From positions 1-14,437 of the forward strand of contig CAYNEL010000024.1 of assembly GCA_964396225.1 (NCBI GenBank): a stretch of 14,437 nucleotides of DNA, given 5' to 3'. A program made the position numbers and the translations under genes. This DNA is from CAYNEL01 sp964396225 (GTDB lineage Bacteria > Patescibacteriota > Minisyncoccia > Moranbacterales > UBA1568). The notes beneath the pieces are model-generated. The model ran no database searches. It was not told where the DNA came from and worked only from the letters and a program-made list of their open reading frames with translations. Positions 7,471-13,479 of the stretch are shown here, piece after piece (positions within the stretch are counted from its first letter, which is position 1; each line of letters opens with the position of its first letter).

Positions 7471-8631
7471 CGCCCGAGTCAGGCGTCGGAGGTCTTCAAG
7501 GAGTCCGTGGTTGAAAGTTTCCCAGGAGAAGCGGGTCGTCCGTTCGCGCGCCCGTTCGGCGAGGCGCGCCCGGACATCCGGCCGAGTGAGGATGTTCTTT
7601 ATGGCGAGCGCGATGTCCTCGGGGTCGTCCGGTCGGCAGTAGAGTACCGCATCTCCCCCCACTTCGGGAAGGGACGAGGTTTCCCCGGCTATCACCGGTG
7701 TGCCCTGGCTCAAGGCTTCGAGGACGGGCAGGCCGAAACCTTCGTAGCGCGACGGGAAGAGGAAGGCAGCAGCGCCTCGGTAGAGGGCCGGCAGGTCGTC
7801 CTGAGGTACGAAGCCAAGTATCTTCACGGCGTTGCTGAGGTTAAGCTTGCGTACCAGGTATTCCACGTCGGTAATGAGCGGAGCTAGTTCGGGCATCAGC
7901 TTGCCCGAAATGGCGAGCAGCGGGAGAGGACGCTGCTCAGCTTCCCATTGCTTTTTGAGCTGGGCGTACGCGATGAGCAGGTGTTCGGTGTTCTTACGCT
8001 GTTCCAGTCCCCCGCCGTGGTAGAGATACCCTCGGGACAGGCCATACCGAGCCAATGTTTCCGAGACGCGCGTCTCGGAAAGGGGTTGGCGGAAGCGGGG
8101 ATCCACGTCTGGATAGCGCACCGTCACCTTCCGCGGATCGAGCCCGAGATATTGGAGAAGGTCCTTCTCCGTCCTCCGGGAGACGGCCACCACGTGGTCG
8201 GCGGAACGGATGCCGTGTTCCACCCGTTTCCAGTAGAAGCGTTTCCGAGCGTTGTCGAGGTATGTGGGGAAGAGGCGCGGGATGAGGTCGTGCACCACCA
8301 TGAGGTGCGGCCGACCGCGGAGGACGGTGGCCGACTGGTAGAGCGACACCAGGGCGTCGCACCGGTCATCGCGCACGAGGCGCGGCAGGAGGGAGCGTTC
8401 CCACCAGTACTTGCGGACGAGGTCATCGCGCCGCCAGGCCGGCAGCACGGCGCGGACGACGAAGCCCTCGGGAATCCGGACCTCGGCGGGCGGCCACTCT
8501 TCCATATAGAGGAAGTATTCCGTGTCGCGGGACCAGCCGTCCCGAGCCAGCTGTTCGAGGCAATGCCAAGTCACCTGGCCGGTGCCGGTGTAGGGTTTGC
8601 GGAGGAACGAGGCGTTGATGCCGATGCGCAT
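7456..8631 (-). CDS. Family 4 glycosyltransferase (GT-B fold)
   Basis: The 391-residue protein begins MRIGINASFLRKPYTGTGQV, the GT4 N-terminal strand and Gly loop. It has HLMVVHDLIPRLFPTYLD (109-126), ADHVVAVSRRTEKDLLQYLG (144-163), YLYHGGGLEQRKNTEHLLIAY (202-222), VKILGFVPQDDLPALYRGA, and the donor site PSRYEGFGLPVLEA with Glu297/Glu305 (E-x7-E). Length and motif order are normal for mannosyl/glucosyl-type GT4 enzymes. Substrate is not known. It is the first gene of the leftward arm and faces the small four-Cys gene across a 124-nt divergent promoter region. The ATG at 8631 gives the family N-terminus. The gene ends inside an AT-rich heptad-phased stretch, and its last codons (SNF) are unusually AT-rich. 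The next gene starts 125 nt away, so the two may be only loosely coupled. Confidence 0.93.
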   Translation of the reverse strand: MRIGINASFLRKPYTGTGQVTWHCLEQLARDGWSRDTEYFLYMEEWPPAEVRIPEGFVVRAVLPAWRRDDLVRKYWWERSLLPRLVRDDRCDALVSLYQSATVLRGRPHLMVVHDLIPRLFPTYLDNARKRFYWKRVEHGIRSADHVVAVSRRTEKDLLQYLGLDPRKVTVRYPDVDPRFRQPLSETRVSETLARYGLSRGYLYHGGGLEQRKNTEHLLIAYAQLKKQWEAEQRPLPLLAISGKLMPELAPLITDVEYLVRKLNLSNAVKILGFVPQDDLPALYRGAAAFLFPSRYEGFGLPVLEALSQGTPVIAGETSSLPEVGGDAVLYCRPDDPEDIALAIKNILTRPDVRARLAERARERTTRFSWETFNHGLLEDLRRLTRAKSNF

Positions 8632-8646
8632 AAGAGAGGTGTCTCC

Positions 8647-8675
8647 AGTATACAGGTATCGGTGTTTTCCAAGAA
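8647..8675 (-). promoter_or_regulatory. Possible promoter of the leftward glycan arm
   Basis: On the minus strand the -10-like box TATACT lies at 8652-8647, 15 nt before the GT4 ATG at 8631. This implies a very short leader. The -35 is poor: TTCTTG at 17-nt spacing, or TTGGAA at a short 14-nt spacing. An identical TATACT serves the opposite strand at 8708-8713. The -10 is good and the rest is weak. Confidence 0.4.
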
Positions 8676-8684
8676 TCTTTTTCC

Positions 8685-8713
8685 TTGTTTTTTGGCCCTG
8701 GTTGGGCTATACT
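8685..8713 (+). promoter_or_regulatory. Promoter of the rightward arm (small four-Cys gene first)
   Basis: TTGTTT (8685-8690), a 17-nt spacer and TATACT (8708-8713, five of six matches to TATAAT) are followed by the ATG at 8756. The predicted transcript start near 8720 gives a leader of about 36 nt. The -35 keeps only TTG. It lies back-to-back with the leftward -10 box, with 55 nt between the two TATACT elements. Confidence 0.6.
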
Positions 8714-8755
8714 CCGGGTGAGAAAACACAGACTTGTTTTTGGCTTGCCAACGCC

Positions 8756-8995
8756 ATGTTCGTCCTCCTCAAATTCATCATTTGGACCGTGGGCGCGGTG
8801 GTGGTTTTCTCATTTATTCTCAACTTCTTCGGCTATCGGGTGGAGTGGAACTATCTTTCCGGCCGTCGGGCCGCCTGCGCCGAGACCCTTTCCGCCTGCG
8901 CCAAGCACCTGCTCTACGGAGGCACCAAACCAGGGAGCTGCCAGGCCACCTGTCTGGAAACGGAAAAACTGCTCAGAAAGGTTCCCAAAGACTAA
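8756..8995 (+). CDS. Small membrane protein with four cysteines, unknown function
   Basis: The frame is also open upstream, but the ATG at 8756 is favoured. It follows the predicted promoter (the upstream frame starts inside the opposite gene), and the protein then opens with a clean membrane segment. The product is 79 residues: a transmembrane helix at about 4-25 (LLKFIIWTVGAVVVFSFILN), then FFGYRVEWNYLSGRR, then a polar tail with Cys41, Cys48, Cys62 and Cys66 (C-x6-C ... C-x3-C) ending in a basic stretch. With few positive charges before the helix and many after it, the tail's side is unclear. Four ordered cysteines suggest two disulfides or a metal site. I recognise no named family, though it resembles short membrane proteins I associate with CPR genomes. 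It is first in the rightward arm, followed by a heptad repeat array. Confidence 0.72.
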   Translation: MFVLLKFIIWTVGAVVVFSFILNFFGYRVEWNYLSGRRAACAETLSACAKHLLYGGTKPGSCQATCLETEKLLRKVPKD

Positions 8996-8999
8996 TGCG

Positions 9000-9069
9000 C
9001 AATTTTCAACACCCAACTGATCAATCCCCAATTTCTCTTGAGAGTTGAAAGCTGATTATTGATTCCTGA
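9000..9069. repeat. Inverted heptad repeat array (CAA every 7 nt, then TTGA every 7 nt)
   Basis: Left half: CAA at 9000, 9007, 9014, 9022 and 9029 (steps 7, 7, 8, 7), mostly as TCAA or CCAA. Right half: TTGA or CTGA at 9038, 9045, 9052, 9059 and 9066 (steps all exactly 7). TTGA is the reverse complement of TCAA, so the halves are inverted copies of one degenerate 7-mer unit. A small hairpin can form at the junction (9029-9047), and ATCAAT (9020-9025) is inverted as ATTGAT (9058-9063). The array fills the gap between the four-Cys gene stop and the GT2 start. Function unknown; a terminator, protein-binding array or repeat relic are all possible. Confidence 0.65.
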
Positions 9070-9076
9070 CAGACGT

Positions 9077-10045
9077 ATGCGTCTCATCGTCACCATCCCC
9101 GCCTACAACGAAGAAGAACGCCTGGGCGGTACCATCGCTCGCATCCCTCGCTCTTTTCCTGGTGTGGACGAAGTTCTCGTCCAAGTAGTGGACGACGGCT
9201 CCCGCGATCGCACGAGCGAGGTGGCCAGGCAAGCCGGCGCCGACCGGGTGGTGCGTCACGCCACCAACCGCGGTCTGGGCCGCGCTTTTCGCACGGCGGT
9301 CGAAGCCGCCCTGGAACAGGAAGCCGACCTCATGGCTTTCATCGACGCGGACGGCCAGTTCGACCCGAGGGACATCGGCACCCTCATGGAGCCGGTGCTC
9401 AAAGGCGAGGCCGACTTGGTGAGCGCCGACCGCTTCGGCGCCGCCCAGGCCAAGAACATGCCCTGGGTGAAGAGCGCCCTGAACCGCTTCGCCGCCCGGC
9501 TCATCGGCTCCTTCATGAATACCAAGATCAACGACCTCACCTGCGGTTTCCGCGTCTACAGCCGTGAGACCCTGCTCCGGCTCAACCTCCTCGGCGACTT
9601 TACCTACACCCAGGAAGTGATCATCGACGCCCTCGGCAAGAACCTGAAAGTCAAGTGGATCCCGGTCGAGGTGACGTATTTCGCCGACCGCAAGTCCCGC
9701 ATGGTCAAAAGCCTCTACAAGTACGTCAACAACAGTGCCCGCATCATCATGAAGGCGGTGCGCGACGTGCGGCCGATGAAGTTCTTCGGTATCCCGGGCG
9801 TCATCCTCATGCTCGTCTCCCTCATCCTCTTCGTTGTCTTCTTCTCGCTCTACTTCGGCGACGGTTTCAAAGTGTCCCCCTACCGCAACTACCTCTTCGC
9901 GGCGGTGGCTTCCTTTATCATCGGTCTCCAGTTCTTCGTCTTCTCCCTCATTGCCGACATGGTCAAGTCCAACCGCAAGCTCATGGAGGACCAGCTGTAT
10001 CTCATGCGTAAGCGGCTTTACGACCGGGACGGCCGGCGGGACTAA
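9077..10045 (+). CDS. Polyprenyl-phosphate glycosyltransferase, GT2 with two C-terminal membrane segments
   Basis: The 322-residue protein opens MRLIVTIPAYNEEERLGGTI and has VQVVDDGSRDRTSEVA (36-50), the metal site FIDADGQFDP (89-97, Asp90/Asp92) and NDLTCGFRVYSRETL (152-166), with the typical VKWIPVEVTYFADRKSRM region. These are hallmarks of dolichol-phosphate mannose synthase/GtrB-like enzymes. Two hydrophobic segments (about 237-259 and 273-296) follow, as in GtrB types. The enzyme would move a sugar from a nucleotide donor onto polyprenyl phosphate at the inner membrane face. The product would serve membrane GT-C enzymes, such as the one encoded two genes downstream (inference). The ATG at 9077 is chosen over a TTG at 9059 because that TTG lies inside the heptad repeat and adds only a short unrelated extension. 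The next gene begins 10 nt later. Confidence 0.92.
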   Translation: MRLIVTIPAYNEEERLGGTIARIPRSFPGVDEVLVQVVDDGSRDRTSEVARQAGADRVVRHATNRGLGRAFRTAVEAALEQEADLMAFIDADGQFDPRDIGTLMEPVLKGEADLVSADRFGAAQAKNMPWVKSALNRFAARLIGSFMNTKINDLTCGFRVYSRETLLRLNLLGDFTYTQEVIIDALGKNLKVKWIPVEVTYFADRKSRMVKSLYKYVNNSARIIMKAVRDVRPMKFFGIPGVILMLVSLILFVVFFSLYFGDGFKVSPYRNYLFAAVASFIIGLQFFVFSLIADMVKSNRKLMEDQLYLMRKRLYDRDGRRD

Positions 10046-10055
10046 AGCCTCCCCT

Positions 10056-11171
10056 ATGGCCCGCCTCCTCTTCGTCTCCCGTGCCTACCCGCCCGTCCTG
10101 GGAGGCATCGAGAACCAGAATCGCGGCCTCCACGAGAGCCTCGCCGCCCTCGTGCCCCTGACGGCCATCATCAACCGGCGCGGCAAGAGCGCGCTCTGGT
10201 GGTTCCTCCCGTATGCGCTCGTCCGGATGCTCCTCATCGCCCGTCGGCACGAGGCGGTGCTGCTCGGCGACGGCGTGCTCGGGCCCCTCGGCGCCTGCGT
10301 CAAACACTGCTTCCCGAAGGTTAGGGTGTATTCGGTCATCCACGGCCTGGACGTTACATTTGCTAGGAAACCGGGAATCCTCCCCCGCCTCTACGCGGCC
10401 GTCAACCTGCCCGCCCTCTGCCGGCTGGACGGACTGATCGCCGTCGGCCGCGAACCGCTCGAGCAGGCCGTCGCCGCCGGTCTGCCGCGCGCCCGCATCA
10501 CCTTTATCCCCAACGGCCTTTTCCCGGAAGAGTTCAGGGAGGCTCCCGACCGGTCGGCGCTCGAACGCGTCTTGGGCGAGGCTTTGGGTCAACGGCGAGT
10601 GATCCTCCAGGTCGGACGCTTCGTCCGCCGCAAAGGGGCGCTCTGGTTCATCCGCGAAGTGCTACCGGCCCTCCCCGCTGACGTGCTTTACGTGGCCGCC
10701 GGCGCCGCCCCGGCCGAGAGCGCTGTGGGCGACCAGGGGTATCTCCCCGACTGCCGCCGGGCGGTTGAGGAAACCGGCCAAACGGACCGGGTACGTTTTG
10801 TGGCCAACGCGCCGGAAGCCGTGATGAAAACGCTGTTGGCCAACGCCGACCTAGTCGTCATGCCCAACATCCCGGACACGGCCACCGTCGAGGGCTTCGG
10901 CCTGGCGGCCATCGAGGGCGGCGCGGCCGCTAAGGTGGTCTTGGCCGCTGGGATCGAAGGTCTCCGGGACGCCGTGCACGACGGCCAGAACGGCGTCCTT
11001 CTACCCTCCGGCGACGCTCTGGCCTGGGTCGGGGCGGTGACGAAATGGCTTTCGGACGACGCGCGCCGGGAAGCGTTCGGACAGGCGGCCCGGGAGCACG
11101 TCCGGACTGAGTTCGCCTGGGGCGGCATCGCCCGACGCTATCTTGAACATATGGGCCTTAGGGTACAATAG
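10056..11171 (+). CDS. Family 4 glycosyltransferase (GT-B fold)
   Basis: The 371-residue protein begins MARLLFVSRAYPPVLGGIEN, the GT4 'PP..GG.e' acceptor loop. It has YSVIHGLDVTFAR (92-104), LDGLIAVGREPLEQAVAAGL (124-143), ITFIPNGLFPEEF (148-160), VILQVGRFVRRKGALWFIREVL (182-203) and TVEGFGLAAIEGGAA with Glu279/Glu287 (E-x7-E). Length is normal. It is more divergent from the two leftward GT4 enzymes than those two are from each other, judging by their donor motifs. It should act in the cytoplasm on a lipid-linked or nucleotide acceptor; the sugar is unknown. The start at 10056 follows the GT2 stop by 10 nt and gives the family N-terminus; a longer frame upstream overlaps the GT2 gene and is rejected. 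The stop is followed 11 nt later by the GT-C-like gene. Confidence 0.92.
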   Translation: MARLLFVSRAYPPVLGGIENQNRGLHESLAALVPLTAIINRRGKSALWWFLPYALVRMLLIARRHEAVLLGDGVLGPLGACVKHCFPKVRVYSVIHGLDVTFARKPGILPRLYAAVNLPALCRLDGLIAVGREPLEQAVAAGLPRARITFIPNGLFPEEFREAPDRSALERVLGEALGQRRVILQVGRFVRRKGALWFIREVLPALPADVLYVAAGAAPAESAVGDQGYLPDCRRAVEETGQTDRVRFVANAPEAVMKTLLANADLVVMPNIPDTATVEGFGLAAIEGGAAAKVVLAAGIEGLRDAVHDGQNGVLLPSGDALAWVGAVTKWLSDDARREAFGQAAREHVRTEFAWGGIARRYLEHMGLRVQ

Positions 11172-11182
11172 AGCTTGTCATT

Positions 11183-13117
11183 ATGGGACCACTCGAATAC
11201 CTTGCTTTCTTCCTGACGCTCTTCCTCCTCCTTCTCCTGCCCGGGAGCTTTCTATTGATGGCGCTGTTCGGCTCCTTCCGGCGTTTCACCGTGTTCGAGG
11301 CCGGTCTGTTCTCAATCTTCGGCAGCCTCTTCGTTCTTGATTTCATGCTGCTCGGTTTCGACCACTTCAGCCTGCCCATCACCCGCGCCTCGATCCTCAT
11401 CGGTCTCATGGTGTGGATGACCACGGCCGTCGGGGCGCTGCTGGTCCTCTTCCCCGGGAGGGCATCCGACCGCCTCTTCCGCTTTCGGACGATGACCTTC
11501 ACGCGCCGCGAAGGAGCGCTCTTCACCCTCCTCCTTGTTCTTACCGTCGCCGTCAAAGCCGTCTTTCTGTCGGCCGCCATCGCGCCCACCGCCACCGACC
11601 TCGGCCACCACATGTACTGGTCCAAAGTGATCGCTGCGAGCGGCGCGGTGCCGGAATACGCCAAGCGTGAGATCGTCGAGGAGGCGGGCCGCTACCGCGT
11701 CTCCGAGCCGCAACCCATCGACGACTTCATCGTGGGCGAGCACCTGCCTTTTGCCGCCCTCTCCCTCGTGTCTGGAGCCGACTTCGTCTCGGCCTTCCCC
11801 GCGCTCACCCTGTTCTTCATCCACCTCTCAGGTATCCTGGCCGTCGTCGCCTTGGCGGCCCGGCTCTTCGGCCGCGGCGTCTTGGGTGTGACGCCTGCCC
11901 GGGCCGCCTTGTGGACACTCTTTTTCGTAGGTCCCCTCTACGCCGTCGCCTCTCCCCAGGCCAAGTTCGTCTCAGGTGGGGTGGTGGGTAATATGTTCGG
12001 CAATTTCTTCATCCCGCTTCTCCTCCTCGCCTACTACCGGGCGTTTCGCGGGCGGGACCAGCGTTTCCTCGCTCTCGCCTTCCTCGGGACGCTCACCCTC
12101 GTCTACACCCACCATCTCTCCACCCTGGTCTTCCTGTTCATGGCGGGCTTCACCCTGATCGGTTACGTCGCACTTTCATGGCGGCGGTTCCGGGCGGAGG
12201 CAGGATCTTTCGTCCGGCTCGTGTTCCGGCCGTGGCCGCTCATGGTGATGATCGGCGGGAGCCTCTTCTTCCTCCTCGTGGCCGCGCCAAGCTACGCCGA
12301 TCCGCAGGCCGTGGACACGGCCCTCGGCGCCCCGTCCAAGACCACCCGCACCGGTCTCTCCCTGATCCAGCTCGGTCTTTCGGCCGGTTACGACCGCCTC
12401 GGTTTCGGCCTCCTCGGGCTGGGGGTGGCTCTTGTCGCCCTTCGGCGGCGACCACTCGCTCGGGTTTTCCTCACTGGTCCGTTGGTGGCGGTTCTCTTGA
12501 TGACGCTCGCTCCCGAGTGGGTGAAAGTGGACGTCCCTTCCAACCGTGTGGCCGCCTATGCCGCCTTCCCGCTCTCGCTCCTGGCCGCCGCCGCTCTGGC
12601 TTGGCTTGCGCCCCGGATCCGGCATCAGACACCCGCCGGTGTACTCCTCCTCCTGCTCCTCACCTTCTCGTTCGTCTCGGGCTGGAACGACAACGCCCAG
12701 TCCCTCCCCGTCGCCTCAGCCAAGGACCAGGGGATGGCTGAGACCTACGCCGCCGCCGATTACCTCTCACGGACCTTGGGTCCGGACGACGTCCTCCTGA
12801 AGGACCACAACTACCTCACTGCCGACACCTGGATGAAGCTCTGGTTTTTGCGCGACTACAACTACCCGTTCTCGCGCTCACTCCTCGGCCGCTACGAAGA
12901 CGAGGTCAATCCGCGCGAACAATGCACGCTCCATATGATCGCTTCGCCCAATCGGCCCGAAGGCGTGCGTTGCTTCGAGGAGACCGGTGTCAATGTCGTC
13001 ATGGTCCATCCGGCTTTCGACAGCGTCCAGTTCGCGCGTTCGTCCCTCTTCAATCTCGTCTACCGCTCGGCAGGCGTAGCGGTCTACCTCCGGACGCCCA
13101 GCCCATCACCCCTATGA
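11183..13117 (+). CDS. Large polytopic membrane protein, probable GT-C type glycosyltransferase
   Basis: The 644-residue protein has about twelve or more hydrophobic segments between residues 5 and 500, then a soluble tail (about 505-644). After the fourth segment comes TDLGHHMYWSKVIAASGAVP (138-157). The acid-plus-histidines followed by 'i...G.lP' is what I expect in the first outer loop of GT-C enzymes, with Asp139 the candidate catalytic acid. YTHHLS (308-313) and the VPSNR (451-455) near a late helix also recall GT-C-like families. The tail, with EQC and VRC (Cys581, Cys597), has an alpha/beta look and may be extracytoplasmic. GT-C enzymes use polyprenyl-phosphate sugars, matching the GT2 two genes upstream. 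No exact family can be named, and an uncharacterised membrane family is the alternative. Its stop overlaps the next start by ATGA. Confidence 0.72.
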   Translation: MGPLEYLAFFLTLFLLLLLPGSFLLMALFGSFRRFTVFEAGLFSIFGSLFVLDFMLLGFDHFSLPITRASILIGLMVWMTTAVGALLVLFPGRASDRLFRFRTMTFTRREGALFTLLLVLTVAVKAVFLSAAIAPTATDLGHHMYWSKVIAASGAVPEYAKREIVEEAGRYRVSEPQPIDDFIVGEHLPFAALSLVSGADFVSAFPALTLFFIHLSGILAVVALAARLFGRGVLGVTPARAALWTLFFVGPLYAVASPQAKFVSGGVVGNMFGNFFIPLLLLAYYRAFRGRDQRFLALAFLGTLTLVYTHHLSTLVFLFMAGFTLIGYVALSWRRFRAEAGSFVRLVFRPWPLMVMIGGSLFFLLVAAPSYADPQAVDTALGAPSKTTRTGLSLIQLGLSAGYDRLGFGLLGLGVALVALRRRPLARVFLTGPLVAVLLMTLAPEWVKVDVPSNRVAAYAAFPLSLLAAAALAWLAPRIRHQTPAGVLLLLLLTFSFVSGWNDNAQSLPVASAKDQGMAETYAAADYLSRTLGPDDVLLKDHNYLTADTWMKLWFLRDYNYPFSRSLLGRYEDEVNPREQCTLHMIASPNRPEGVRCFEETGVNVVMVHPAFDSVQFARSSLFNLVYRSAGVAVYLRTPSPSPL

Positions 13118-13467
13118 CCGACAAACGCCTCATCACTATCGCCGTCCTGCTCTTCCTCGTCTCTGCCTCGTTTCTCGCGTGGCGGGCCGAGCGCGCCCTC
13201 GATCCCGACCAAGGCAAGGACTGGTGGGCGGTTTCCTTCATCGAACCACACGGATCCCGGGGGGACCTTGCTCTCGAGAACCACGGTCCGTCCGCTGACT
13301 TTGCCGTCACTCTGACAGCCGCTGGCGCGACGCTGTCTTCCGAAACATATCGCTTGGGACGGGGCGAGAGCGTCGTGGTGCCCGCATCCGCTCCCCCGCC
13401 GTTCGAGGTCCGGGTCCAGCGTGGTTCCGACATCGAGGACAGCCAAGTGCTTTACAAGAAATTCTAA
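13114..13467 (+). CDS. Small membrane-anchored protein with predicted extracytoplasmic beta domain
   Basis: The 117-residue protein has an N-terminal hydrophobic segment (about 5-23) and then a soluble part rich in beta-forming stretches: WWAVSFIEP, GDLALENHGPS, DFAVTLTAAGATLSSETYRL, GESVVVPAS and FEVRVQRG. The run 'N-terminal anchor, LALENHG, AVTLTAAG..L, L..GES' recalls the outer domain of DUF1616-like proteins, but this is a visual likeness only. It overlaps the GT-C-like gene by ATGA (13114-13117), so co-translation is likely, and an accessory or partner role for that enzyme is the simplest inference. The overlapping upstream frame (from 12922) is a longer reading in another frame of the previous gene and is not favoured. 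There are no cysteines. The next gene starts 12 nt later. Confidence 0.72.
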   Translation: MTDKRLITIAVLLFLVSASFLAWRAERALDPDQGKDWWAVSFIEPHGSRGDLALENHGPSADFAVTLTAAGATLSSETYRLGRGESVVVPASAPPPFEVRVQRGSDIEDSQVLYKKF

Positions 13468-13479
13468 ATCCATCCGATT

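Noticed and set aside
8597..8755. Longer form of the four-Cys protein
   Set aside because: The upstream start lies inside the opposite GT4 gene and ahead of the predicted promoter. It adds a second, mixed hydrophobic stretch with no pattern.
9029..9047. Intrinsic terminator after the four-Cys gene
   Set aside because: Only a short, bulged hairpin forms and no T-tract follows. It is better described as part of the heptad array.
9000..9069. CRISPR array
   Set aside because: Units are 7 nt and degenerate with no spacers, and no cas gene is in view.
9059..9076. TTG start giving six extra residues on the GT2
   Set aside because: It falls inside the heptad array. The ATG at 9077 gives the usual GT2 beginning.
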